Shown here: positions 22,909-33,472 of the stretch, one piece after another
Numbering within the stretch: the first letter of the stretch is position 1
Layout of the letters: the number at the start of each line of letters is the position of its first letter
Assembly: GCA_036971475.1 (NCBI GenBank)
Contig: JBAIZL010000001.1
Location: 82,194,983 to 82,258,982, forward strand
DNA: 64,000 nt
DNA from: Prosapia bicincta
Taxonomy: Eukaryota > Arthropoda > Insecta > Hemiptera > Cercopidae
Reading direction: 5' to 3'
Program-made: the position numbers and the translations under genes
The notes under the pieces: generated by a model
The model's database searches: none
What the model was told of the DNA's origin: nothing
Seen by the model: only the letters and a program-made list of their open reading frames with translations

Positions 22909-22920
22909 TATATATTTGTT
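22909..22920 (+). promoter_or_regulatory. TATA-like box in the PLE 3' repeat
   Basis: CCTATATATTTG lies about 40-50 bases upstream of the hammerhead-like motif, downstream of a GGGGCGTGGCG block. The arrangement matches the family F copy at 6103. Confidence 0.4.
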
Positions 22921-22957
22921 GTATTATGTTGTTTAAAGTTAGTTGTATTTTTTAAAT

Positions 22958-23000
22958 ACCTCTGAAGATGATTGCTGGGCAATCGAAATGTACATAAGAT
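22958..23000 (+). ncRNA. Hammerhead-ribozyme-like motif (family D)
   Basis: ACCT, CTGAAGA, unpaired T, GATTGC-TGG-GCAATC, GAAA, TGTACAT, A, AGAT. Helix II (6 bp) and the TGTACA palindrome are intact. Helix I has one mismatch (C opposite A) compared with the solo copy at 3990. Confidence 0.6.
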
Positions 23001-23051
23001 TTAAATAAATGTTATTTGTGGTTTAGAGGTTTTTATTTCTGTCTATGATAT

Positions 23052-25278
23052 TTACTTATTTTTATTTATACTTGGTTGGAATACATTAGGGTACTAACAA
23101 CAGCTGCTTCTATTTTCATGCCATCTCTACTTTCATTCTTTAGGCAGTTGACCATAAATGCCTACTCTAGTCTGCTTTATGGCTAACACCTTCTACTATA
23201 GACTGGATGAGCCAACCAACTCTCCCCTTTCAAGTATATCACTGATCTTTGACCTGTTCTCACCAACTGTTATACTCAAGATAAATGTCCCTCACAAGGC
23301 AAATGACTTTACTCAGTACATCTAGATTTACCATATAATAGTAAAGAAACTTCCTGGCATATGATCTTCTGTTAATACATAAATTACCATGGTATTGCTG
23401 TATAACACTATCATATCAGGGTTTTTTTGTATTTTAGTTAGTTGAAGAACCTTTTTGAGAGTAGTTAAATATAAGTGCATTTCTAATTAAAAGAAATTTT
23501 AATTGTTAGTATGCTAATTACATATAAAGTAGAACCTCTATAATTCATCACCTTCTGTAATTCGTCACAGTAATAACAAACATCGTCTGCACTGTCCCCT
23601 AGTATAGGTGCCATCAGAATAGGTCAATACCAGACACAAATCATTCGATTACTAAGAAGATCTTAACACAATTGCCCAGAAAATTAAATGACTTATAGGG
23701 AAGTAGATGAAATGCTAATGAAATGTATCGGGTGGTATGAAAAAAGAAGCAGAATGATGACATTAATAGTATTAAGACAAATTCGACCCCTTGCAAAACA
23801 AAAAAAAAAATTCTTTAGTACAAAATAAATTAGACTTTTTTAAAAACTAAAACGTAAATAGATTTCATATACTAATTTTCCTTACTAGTGTTATAGTTTT
23901 TACAAGGTAGCCTACTGTAATGTGTGTTTTTTTTTAAAGTCTTTCGTCAAAATAGAGTAACTTACTGTATTTGTAATTACAAACTATACTGAAGGCTACT
24001 AGTGTAGTGTTGTGTAATCGTGTTCTTAAGTTTTTTGGCTGGCTAAATCATGTAAATACAACATTAATTACATTACATTATATACTTATTTAATATGTTT
24101 ACCCACATTTAAGAACATTTTTATAACATCTCAAGCTGTACCCCACAAAAGTTATATTACTCAAGGCCTATTAAAAAAATACAAACATTTTTTGAAGAAA
24201 TGAACATCACAGAATTTCCCACACATACAATAAAATAAATTTTACAGGCAAAAAAATTAACATACTATAACAAAGCAAAAATAATTAACTGATAGAAATA
24301 AAACACTAGGATCAATTTTCAACACCTTACTTAAAATTCACAAAAAGACAGCCTCATATGCCATTTACTCAATCACCTAACACAACATAAATACTACATA
24401 CTACATCAATTCATAAATTTTCACATGAACAACTACTATATCTTGATCAAGTATTTAATTAAAATGTGAAAGTGTTCTGGCGAATTCATTAAAATATTTA
24501 CTAAATATTGAAATAATCAGCAACCTATATATTCTTATAATATTATAACAAAAATTCTTATATTATTGTAGCGAAAGAAGGCTTCATTTATCTTATAAAT
24601 AGGAGGAATTGTATCTAAATGAATAATAATAATGCCTTAAATTGTAACATAAACGTTAATGAAGATCAGGTTTATTCATTTTCTTTAATTCCAATATTGC
24701 ATTAAAAATCCCCTCTCTCATCGATTAGTTTTTTCAAGTCAATTGTAAAAAAAACTAGATTCAAGAAAGCTTGGTCACACAAAATAGCACACTTGTTCAG
24801 AAAAAAACAAGAATTTTTGTTCAGTCACAAAAATTCTGCTAATGCAATACACAATAAGCTAACTGTACACCTTACCTACATTCATGTGTTTCAATATAGG
24901 TTCATTTATATTGTATTAAACTAAAATTAGAATTATTCAACTATGTCACCCTAAGAGTCTTTCTACAGCAAAAATAGTACAGATATCTACAAAAACACAA
25001 ATGGCAGCAAAGTGCTCATGTGGCAAGTCTTCACCACTGTGTAACCATATAGATGGAAAATTGTGGTTTTTTTGTAATGTGTTTTTAGTATAGTATACAA
25101 GGAAACCCCTATTATATTTCCATTAAATATAACCGTCATTCATAGTTAGGTGACAATTACGAGACTGGGATCAAATCTGGATAGAATCTGGTCTAACCTT
25201 AAACACGAAATCTGACTCAACTCGAATCACAATTACACCCTAAATACAGTAAGTTATACCTCAAATTGAAATACTAAC
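23052..25278. other. OSBP intron 1, exon-1-proximal part
   Basis: AT-rich intron. A Tigger-like terminal sequence (AGTAGAACCTCTATAATTC) is seen at about 23529-23547, but no partner end was found. Nothing else supported. Confidence 0.4.
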
Positions 25279-25403
25279 CGGTAGTAGGACAACATTCCAT
25301 TTGAAAGGACAAACCATCTTCGTTGATATCCTTTTATATAATTTGTCCACTTAGAAAGCCAACCTTTCATTTCAGCATCACCTTGAATTTTTGATTCCGT
25401 CAT
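25279..25403 (-). CDS. OSBP: Oxysterol-binding protein, first coding exon (start of PH domain)
   Basis: The minus-strand ATG at 25403 opens [20 protein letters not shown], continuing [21 protein letters not shown] and two bases of an Arg codon, then donor GTTAGT. The KGWL...QRRWFVL..G.LSYY pattern is the first half of a PH domain, and the exact wording is typical of OSBP (cytosolic/Golgi-ER lipid exchange protein with PH, FFAT and sterol-binding domains). The start is chosen because the frame begins just before the domain, as in insect orthologues. The frame joins the 7511-7306 exon with no gap (YYR-NQAEM). The 5' UTR may be spliced: GTATGT donors lie on this strand near 25715 and 25750. LINE copy 1 is inserted about 0.9 kb upstream of the start codon. 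Confidence 0.92.
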
Positions 25404-26326
25404 TTTAAAAATACAATATAACTTTACGTAAAGATTATCAATTTAATTTCCACGTAAGCCTACATTCTTAATTACTTTTAAAATAGAAACATAAATTTAT
25501 ATTTTCAATTACAACTCAACACGATTTAACGGGTATTGCAGAGGACAAACATCAAAAACTATTACGTTACAAGGAATATACCATAACCATATGCTTCCAC
25601 TGAATAGTTACTAATCGATTTTATTCAAAAGTTACAATAATCGATATGAGTTCGTCATCTACACATATAAATTATTAAATTTTGTACTAATAAAACATAC
25701 TGTTTTGTTTAAAAAACATACCTTCGTCTCCAGATGTACACTGGCACGACTGGCTAACACATACCTTAAGAAAAACCGACGCTATAATATGTATTTTGTT
25801 TTTAATTGAATACTCAACTAAACGTTTTTATTATAATTTTATAAAAATCATGCGAAACCAACTATATAGAGTGTATATTATTTAAAAGGGCTTAAGAATA
25901 TAGTATATGATTTCTGTACTCTGGTAATAGATCTAAAACAATACACCACTACAATTATTGTAACTTCAAAATTATTATTATTATAGCACTGAAATAGATA
26001 ACACTACCGACAGCTGATAAAATAACCAGAAAGGAATATTTCACATTCCACTGACATGAAAGGGATTAACTAAATTTTGCAGTTTTGGGATGTAAATTTG
26101 AGATTTTTTAATAACAAATTTACAAAATTTATTTGGCAAAAAATGCATTACTTCTGATAATTCTAAATAGACACGTTGTACACCTGATCAATGTTGAAAG
26201 TCACAAAGTTGAATTATGCACACAAGTATAAAACTCGTCTGCTGAGAAATATCATCTAGTAATTGCATTTTTCATGTTGTGCATTTAGAGGTTTTTAAAA
26301 ATTCTACTTTTAGTATCACTTGGAAA
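25404..26326. other. OSBP 5' flank and likely promoter region
   Basis: No coding sequence. Two donor-like sites on the minus strand (GACGAAG before GTATGT at about 25721; CTTAAG before GTATGT at about 25755) could mark an untranslated first exon. No clear core promoter was identified. Confidence 0.35.
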
Positions 26327-26763
26327 CCTCTCCTATGAGCTGCATGACCTTGACGTTATAGGGAGGCTTAATCCACGACGGGAGACGCGGAGCTATACGT
26401 ATGTAGCTCCCTAACAACGAGAAGTCCAGCCAAATGTGTGAGTACATAAAGGCGGCTCAAAAAAAGGCCAGTCCTAGCACTTAAAGGGTTATCTGCCCGG
26501 CTCTCGCTCTGCCCTCCCCTTGCGGGCGGCAACCAAAAAGCACCAACCATCCAGGTTGGTGGTCTGGATGGGTACATACATCCCTCGATCTGAAGATGTT
26601 ATGCGATCCGTGCCGTTGTAGATTCTTGGCCCTCAGGGTAAGGAGGGCCTTTAACGAAGGCTCAGGGGTACCTGGCGCTACCCTAAGTACTCAAGTCGCC
26701 TTACCGCCAAAAGTGGGGCTCTGTGCTGACGAATCTTTTTTACCTAGCTGGAAATACACATGG

Positions 26764-27774
26764 CAGACAAAAAATGAAACAAATTCAACTGGTCAGGGCT
26801 TAGAACTTACTGACAAATCTGTCCCAATAGATGTTGCTTCCGCCCCCATAGAGACAGATGGAAAACCAGTTGCGAAAGCCAAAAGAGGAAAACGAGGGGC
26901 ACAAAGAAGAAAAGCACACTGGCTTTCCTACCATGAGGAAGCAAAGAAGGCGGAGGGCAGAGAACCACTGCCACCCCTTTAAGGAAACACCAACCCAGAA
27001 AGCAGAAGGGTTTGATGGAGGTTGGGGCTAAAATCCACAATGTCGTCCCGGAAGCCAGTGGTTCTGGTAGGACCCTATTACGACAGGAGAAAGAGAGGAT
27101 AATAAGGAAGGAAAGGAGTACGTCTGATCCTACTCCAGAGTCGGAAGCCAAGAGGAATAGAAAAGAGTCTAGGCCTATTGGGTCGGGAGGGCCGTCTTTT
27201 TCGTCGATTTCTGCCAACCTACCGAGGGTACTAGTGACCTTTGAGATAGAGTAAGCATGAGGATAGAGAGGCCGGCGTTCGACCATCTTAAGGGCACTGT
27301 CATTGACCGAATGTTGGACATTCCTAGTGGAGCTTTTGTTCCGCGGTTCAGGGACACGTACTTGAGGGATGGAGTCGCAGCATTTATTTGTGCTGAGAAG
27401 GAATTGGCAAAATGGCTAAGAGAAGTGGTACCGTCAGTTAAGCTCGAGAATTGGACTCAGGCTAGGCTGGTCCTGCCTGATGAACTGATCAAAAGGGTGA
27501 AAGTGACGGTGCTCGTACCACCACCAAAAAGGGAAACCACTCAGTTGGTCAAACTCATGGGGATGCAGAACCCCACACTTCAAAGTGGAAGATCCTACAG
27601 TGAATTGAGTTGGGACCTGCAAGCCTTTTCTGCCTAGGATTGGATAAGGCATCACCCAGACATCTCAAGGCAAGATATGAGAAGGCCTTCCTGGGGACTG
27701 GAGAGGTAACTTTTAGGTGGATCTCAAAGGACCCAAAAGAGAGAAGCGAGAGGGAGAATGAGGAGAAGGCGTAG
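26764..27774 (+). pseudogene. LINE copy 1 ORF1 (gag-like), broken
   Basis: The same protein as copy 2 ORF1 (41003-41950), in several frames: GLELTDKSVPIDVASAPIET, KRGAQRRKAHWLSYHEEAKK, then FDHLKGTVIDRMLDIPSGAF and LVLPDELIKRVKVTVLVPPP. The downstream block including the NPxxDTSKW segment is also frameshifted. The frame closes at 27774, 13 bases before the ORF2 ATG, as in copy 2. Confidence 0.82.
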
Positions 27775-27787
27775 GGGTCAGTTGGAT

Positions 27788-30700
27788 ATGGCTGACCCTC
27801 AAGCAATGATCCTGCAAATTAATTAGCAACACAGTAAAAGCGCCTCGGTGATCCTAAGCAGGTGCTTAAATGTGAGGTACACATTACCAGCACTTGCGCT
27901 TGTGCAAGAACCGTGGCTGGTCAGGTACCGTATAAGGGGTCTGGCTGCAGCCGGGTGCACATACGCAAGTGGGGAACATGAGGGGCACAGGGCATGGTGA
28001 TAGTCAGAGGAGTAGAAGCCACGCTGATTCAAGAATTCTTAACCTGGGACCTTGCGATGGTTAGAATTCGAGGTAAGAGCGAGGGAAGTGGGAACAGGGA
28101 GGTCATCGTGACCTCCACTTACTCCGCCTACAATAGAGAATCGCCCCCTGCAAAATTACGTAAGTTAGTTTGGTACTGCAGGGAGAGGATATAGGAATCT
28201 TAGAGGGCTATGATACCAATGCTCAGTTTGAGGTGTGGGGCAGCACAGACACAAATGACCGAGACGAGGAGGTACTCGCCTTCTTGATTGAAGAAAACCT
28301 TGTGGTTTAAACACAAGTGCCGATCCAAAATTTGTCACTCCAAACAGAATGGAAGTACTATATATCACCTTCTGTAATAGACATATTGTAAGGTGGGTGC
28401 ATGCTGGCAGGTTTTGGATGAGCCCTCCATGTTAGATAACCGGATCATTACTGCTACAACGAGGGGAGTTGTCCCCCATGTGTTGTGGCGTAGGAAACCG
28501 AGAAGAACCAACTGCGAAGTCCTCGGTGAGGAGGCGGATGCCAGATTTCCATGGTAAGTATGGTACATCAAACGAACTGGAAAATTCTGAGGTCTACATC
28601 AGGACTACAATTTTCATCGAGGAAATATGCCCTCCCTCGCGGATAAACACTGGGCGCGGTAAACGTGAGTGGAACAGCGAGTTCGAGGCAAGACGGAAAG
28701 AAACTAGAAGGCTCTTTAATAGAACAAGGAAGAAATATACGGTGGAGACCTGGCAGGCATATGAAGACAGCCAGTGTCTATAAAAATCTCATAAAAGAGG
28801 TTAAACGTGCTTCTTGGGAAAAGTGGTTCTCAGAGACTAGCGCACTGAATGTCACTGCTAGACTGTTTAAGGTGTTAGCAGATGGACCGAGGAAAAAGCC
28901 TAAGTGTGTCAAGAAGACTGATAGTATCTTTACTGACACCCCGGAGGAAACCATACGTCTGCTGATGAGGAATAGTTTTCCCGATATTAGATCGGTAGGG
29001 GTAGATCGGTGCTCAAAACCTCCACCACACTGTGTTAAGGGCGGGCTGGAATATTGCCGTGCAGGTGATCCCAACGCAAAGGTGATAGATGCGATTCTGT
29101 CTTTTGAGCCTTTTAATGCGTCTGGATTAGATAATATGACTCCATCATTACTACAGAATTGCTTGAAGAAAACTATAGGGCCGCTGACGGGATTACTCAG
29201 GGGCTGTGTTACCCTAGGTTACACGCCCGGGCAGGGACTCAAAACAAAAGTTATCTTTATTCCCAAACCGGGGAGGAAAAGTTACAAAGAGGTAAAGGTG
29301 TTCAGACCTATCAGTCTTACATATTTCTAGTTAAAGACACTGGAAAGGCTGGTAGATCACTAGTTGAAGAAGGGACCTCTGAAGCAGTATCCGCTTCAAC
29401 AGGGCAATACGCCTACCAAACTGGTAGGTCAGTGGAGATTGCGCTGTTGTCGGTTGTGAACTTTATTGAGGGTCAGATCAACAACAAGGGGATATGTATT
29501 GGGGCTTTTCTTGATGTGGAAGAGGCTTTTAATAGTACCTCTAGACTGGCCATCAAGAGAGCAGCTAAGGATCACGGGATTTCTGACGGAATTATAAATT
29601 GGATTATGAGTTCCTTGGAAAACCGTATAAGTACTGCATCCTGGATGGGGTGTACGATAAATGGGATGGTCTCGGAGGGCTGCCAGCAGGGTGGGGTGTT
29701 ATCCCCTCTGCTGTGGAGCCATGCCGAGGACGGTCTACTAAGGACGCTCAGTGGAATGGGTGTTAAGGTAGTAGGATATGCGGACGATATAGCTATCCTT
29801 GTTAGGGGGCCATTTGAAGAGGTCTTCAAAGGCCTGCATCAAGAGGCACTCAAGGTGACAGAAGCATGGTGTAAGGAAAAACCACTATGCATTCAAGGAG
29901 AGAAATCTATGACACTAATCTTCACTAGGCGATATAAAACTAAATCGCTGGAGATGATGGACATTGGTAATACCAAACTAAGCTATGTTGAGAGCGCTAA
30001 ATATCTGGGAGTTAATCTGAATAGGAAGCTACTCTGACGTGAGCACTTGGAGGATAATTGCAAAACGCCATAGCTACGTTCTGGCAATGTAGAGAAACAA
30101 TAAGCATGAGATGGGGTTTGGGCTCACGTCAGATGATCTGGATTTATTCCGCCATTGTGGTGCCGAGGTTGGTCTTTGCCTCAATCGTCTGGTGGGACAG
30201 GGCATAGAAAGAAACAAATAAAAGAGTGCTGGACCGTGAGCAGGGGCTCTTTCTTAGAGGCATAACAGCTACGAGGAGGAGCACACCATGTGCGGCCATG
30301 AGGGTTATGTTGGGTTTTCCATTCTTAAGGGAAGAAAAGTAGCAAACGTCATAAACAGCTATTTGGTGGTTAACTGAAGGAGCTCTGGATAGAACCTCAT
30401 ACTGTCTCTTAAAACGGAAAAAGGAAATTACAAAATCCATATTCCTGCAAGACAGGCACATGCAGAGTGTAGACCCAAACATGGTGAAATCTGGTTCAAG
30501 GGTGGATCCAAGATGAAGGAAGGAGTGGGAACAGAGTTGTCATCGCCTGAAAGACTTCAACTCTGATTTTCAGGGGAAAGACCATCTGGATTTGCTCGGA
30601 AAGTCAGGCATCAGGCAGCTCTGAAGGCTTAAGGTAAGGCTTGTGTTAGCTCTAGGCTGGTGGTTAAGACTATAGCTTCTCTAGCAGAGCTGAGTAAGCA

Positions 30701-31168
30701 TAATTCGCTCAACCTAACCTGGATTCCAGGACTGGCTGGATAGAGAATGAGAGAGGTGACACCTTTGCAAAACAAAGGTGTATAAATCAAGGACCGTTGC
30801 TGAGGGCAGTGGGCATGCCGCCTCAGAAGGGCCGCAAGAGGATCACGGCACATATAGATAGTTTATGCAGGGAAGAATGGAATGCGACCTTGGGGTACAA
30901 CAAATCCAAGGTACTCGGGAGACTTGTGAGGCAAAGAACTACTCTCCTTAAGTAGACCTCAACTCAGATTTTCTGTAGAGCTGGCCTAGGAAATCTGAGG
31001 GGTTCCAATACAAAATTGGAAGATCTAGGTCCCCGTGTGCAAGAGATGTGACGAAGTCCAAGAGGTAAGCCCAATCCACGTACTCTGTGAGTACCCTGCT
31101 TTGGGAGCTGCTAGGAAAAAGTGGTTTGGTTGGAAGGTATGTACACCAGAGAAAATCAGAAGATTTAG
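27788..31168 (+). pseudogene. LINE copy 1 ORF2 (endonuclease, RT, RNase H), broken
   Basis: Starts MADPQAMILQIN at 27788 but meets a stop almost at once. Copy 2 domains can be followed across frames: endonuclease blocks (LVQEPWLV, a decayed CDAN site, a degraded SDHR), then RT with GGVLSPLLWS (about 29690) and VGYADDIAILVRG (about 29776), then an RNase H region with several frameshifts and deletions. It ends at the position of the copy 2 stop. It has many more lesions than copy 2 and is therefore probably older. Confidence 0.88.
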
Positions 31169-31323
31169 CATCAGGTAGGTACTTAGTTATTGCAAAGAGA
31201 TAAGTATCCACTAAGCTAGTCCTGTGGTGGGGATGGGAATAGAGTACAAAGGCTGCAGCTAAGTGCTCTACACCGATAAGGTCTCTCCAAGTTTTAGTAA
31301 TAATAATAGTAAATCACTTGGAA

Positions 31324-31620
31324 AAAACCACTACTTACTGATATTTATCAGCAGACGCGTTTCGTACTAAGTGCATTGTTAAATTCTGTGAGTCAAGGAC
31401 ATGACTGTTGCTCAAATGTGAAGTATTGGTGTGAGTCTGTGGTGTATTGTTGTTGTTCTGTGGTATATTATTGTTCATAAGATAGTCATTTTTCCAAATA
31501 AATTGATTAATAGGAAATAATTTTTTTGTCCTTGCGAGAATAACGTCTGATAACTTCATGTATATAATAGTAAGATATAAAAAAATTATAAGATACAATG
31601 CTCACAGAACAGAATATTCG
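31324..31620 (-). mobile_element. PLE 3' end, family H (minus strand)
   Basis: Read on the minus strand: CAACAGTCATG, GACTCACAG, AATGCACTTAGTACGAAACG, CGTCTGCTGATAAATATCAG, AGTAGTGG, as at 51.6 kb and in the 49.2-kb fold-back. LINE copy 1 is inserted inside its terminus. Confidence 0.7.
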
Positions 31621-31880
31621 GTCATGGCTAAAAGTATATGTAATTAACTTGATATTTAGGAACATATTTAAATATAAACTATCAACAAAACTGAAGCAAT
31701 ACCAATATTACTTGCAAAACTAGTACGAATTTTGCTCTTCTTATTTATTTTTTAATTGAAAAGAATCAGACTCATAGAATATAGGCATTTTATTGTCTTC
31801 TATATCTGACTAATAAAATTATAGATTTGTTTTTCATGCTTGGGCATGTGTGTGTAGCACGCTTATAGAAGCACTTACTT

Positions 31881-31945
31881 TTCTGTTGAATGAGGATGGC
31901 TGTTGCGAAAAATGTAAAACATTGTCAACTCAGGTTATAACTGAC
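31881..31945 (+). repeat. Decayed PLE end related to families G and I
   Basis: CACTTACTTTTCTGTTGAAT, GAGGATGGC, GAAAAATGT, GTCAACTCAG. It shares the CACTTACTTT...GTCAACTCAG frame with the family I arm at 35650-35695 and the TTGAATGAGGA core with family G. Confidence 0.5.
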
Positions 31946-32282
31946 ATATTAATATATTAGGTTGATGAAACGGTGAGGAAAGAAGAAGGAGGGTTTAATA
32001 TAGGGGTATAATTGTGATTTTTGAGGGTAGCTTTAAGGTTATTGTATCTAATATGTGTGTATTTGAATTACAATGTAATTAGGTATCGTTGGGTAGGTGT
32101 ATTGGGTCTAGTTTTAAATGTATTTATATTCATTTCGTACTGATTAGGGTGGAGAATCATTTTTCCTACAGCTAGTTTGTGTAGAATTTGTTGGTATGAG
32201 GGGTTCGTATGTATTAATCACTTAAACAATAGTTTATAACTATCCGAACTTTAAATTTTGTAAATTTGTTAAAACTTACTGA

Positions 32283-32327
32283 GACAGAACGTTTTCGATC
32301 GTTATGTGGCAATCTTCATCAGTGTCT
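32283..32327 (-). ncRNA. Hammerhead-ribozyme-like motif (family A, minus strand)
   Basis: AGACA, CTGATGA, unpaired A, GATTG-(8 nt)-CGATC hairpin, GAAA, ACGTT, C, TGTCT. Helix I AGACA/TGTCT is perfect. The predicted cleavage site follows the C of GTTC. Confidence 0.62.
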
Positions 32328-32387
32328 TCTGCTTGGAGATGTGGGATCAAGCGGTGACGGTTTTAAAGGCAGGTTGTCGATAGCATC

Positions 32388-32583
32388 AAAGAGTATGTGT
32401 GATTTGTATTGTGTTCGTTTAATATGTCTGTACTTTGTGTTTTTGTGTGTCTGTAAATTTCATATTGTTCTAGTGTGTTGAGATTTGGTCCTTTTTTGTT
32501 GATGTGTAGGATTTCTTGGTTATGTTGAATGTCTGTGTATTTGTGCCCTGTTTCTTTTATGTGATGGTAAAATGTTTCACATA
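32388..32583 (-). pseudogene. C-terminal part of a PLE GIY-YIG protein
   Basis: The minus strand reads HHIKETGHKYTDIQHNQEIL, then LNTLEQYEIYRHTK and DILNEHNTNHTYSL, ending in a stop just before the family A 3' end. L-x-x-x-E-x-Y-E-I-Y is the conserved tail block of PLE GIY-YIG domains. The rest is missing by 5' truncation. Confidence 0.78.
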
Positions 32584-32632
32584 AAACCGTGTTTTAAAAC
32601 CGTCACCGCTTGACCCGACATCTCCAAGCAGA

Positions 32633-32678
32633 AGACACTGATGAAGATTGCCACATAACGATCGAAAACGTTCTGTCT
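32633..32678 (+). ncRNA. Hammerhead-ribozyme-like motif (family A, inverted arm)
   Basis: Same layout and sequence as the minus-strand copy at 32283-32327. The two are arms of one fold-back. Confidence 0.62.
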
Positions 32679-32839
32679 CAGTAAGTTTTAACAAATTTAC
32701 AAAATTTAAAGTTCAGATAGTCATAAACTATTGTTTAAGTGATAAATAAGTTTCACCGAACGTAATGGACTACAAATCTCAAGAAGTCGTATTTATATTG
32801 TATAAATAAAATGGATTGTGTATGGTGTCAATTTTATTT

Positions 32840-32990
32840 TGTAAACTTAATTACTCACTTTAACATAAGTTTATGACAATCCGAACTTTAATTCTATAAA
32901 GCTCGGATAGTCATAAACTAATGTTAAAGCGATTAATTAAGTTTCACCGAATGTAATGGACTACAAAATTCAAGAGTTTATATAGCTGTA
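32840..32990. repeat. Family A terminal fold-back fragment
   Basis: Head-to-head copies of the terminal segment: CTTAATTACTCACTTTAACA then GAACTTTAATTC, inverted as CTCGGATAGTCATAAACTAA then GCGATTAATTAAGTTTCACC. Family A's GTAATGGACTACAAAATTCA follows. Confidence 0.7.
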
Positions 32991-33352
32991 ATATTGGTAT
33001 TAAATCATAATCTTCTTCTTATATACAAAAAAAATAATTTTAAAAATAATCAATGGGTATAATGAACTGCCATCTTTTATATAACATTTGTCAACAACTC
33101 ATCTAATTATATATGATAACGACTTTTTATATTATATATTCAATTGTCGACGGGAAACATATGAAACATCGATCAGTAAAGAATATCAGCTGAGGTTTTG
33201 AGGGAAATTTCTTTTTTTTACATTGGTGTCTGTATGTCGACACTCAACAATTGAATTGGTAGTATGGTCTTAGGTAAGGTGAAGGATAATGTGCCTTGTG
33301 ATGAGTTGATAGAATAGATGTTTACTTCCAATACTACTGTTTTTTTAAAAAA

Positions 33353-33472
33353 ATGGGCAACAACCATAGTCATGATGGTTCTCCAAAATCTGGAATTTCA
33401 CGAAATAACTCTGGGGCTGATTTACAAGAAAAAGCTCCGACACAACTGTTGCCCATAGACAAGTTGGCAAAG
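33353..33472 (+). CDS. First coding exon of an unidentified plus-strand gene (MGNNHS...)
   Basis: ATG in a good context (AAAAAAATGG) opens 40 codons: MGNNHSHDGSPKSGISRNNS, then GADLQEKAPTQLLPIDKLAK, ending exactly at AAG followed by GTTAGT, a strong splice donor in phase 0. Gly2 with Ser6 (M-G-N-N-H-S) fits an N-myristoylation signal, suggesting a membrane-attached protein. Composition is normal for coding DNA and unlike the AT-rich surroundings. I cannot name the protein with confidence. It runs away from OSBP, about 8 kb apart, most of that distance being LINE and PLE insertions. No later exon is recognisable before 64000, so the next one is either far off, behind the transposons, or missed. 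Confidence 0.65.

Larger units (their letters stand above)
21129..23037 (+). mobile_element. PLE, family D, 5'-truncated, with 14-bp target-site duplication
   Basis: Flanked by TCTGTCTATGATAT at 21115-21128 and 23038-23051. Order: inverted arm (21129-21214, complementary to the 3' end and running about 40 bases further), truncated RT/GIY-YIG coding region, GC-richer block with a TATA-like box (22909-22920), hammerhead-like motif, then TTATTTGTGGTTTAGAGG as the end. Confidence 0.92.
26327..31311 (+). mobile_element. LINE (I/LOA-type) copy 1, full length but decayed
   Basis: Flanked by the 12-bp direct repeat ATCACTTGGAAA (26315-26326 and 31312-31323). The 5' end is CCTCTCCTATGAGCTGCATG, the same start as copy 2. 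The 3' end is a short tail of TAA repeats. TAA-repeat tails are known from I-type LINEs. ORF1 and ORF2 are both broken. The element sits between the 5' ends of OSBP and the gene at 33353. Confidence 0.93.
32214..32786 (-). mobile_element. PLE, family A, 5'-truncated, with inverted arm
   Basis: Near-matching 9-bp flanks TCGTATGTA (32205-32213) and TCGTATTTA (32787-32795) suggest a target duplication. On the minus strand the copy starts with an inverted 3'-end arm (32786 to about 32590), then the last part of the GIY-YIG coding region, then the family A 3' end. Both arms carry a complete ribozyme-like motif facing opposite ways. Confidence 0.8.

Noticed and set aside
23529..23547. Tigger-like terminal sequence AGTAGAACCTCTATAATTC as a MITE
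   Set aside because: No matching inverted end or TA-flanked partner could be found nearby.
25715..25760. Two GTATGT sites upstream of the OSBP start as proof of a 5' UTR exon
   Set aside because: Plausible donors, but no convincing acceptor before 25403. Kept only as a note.
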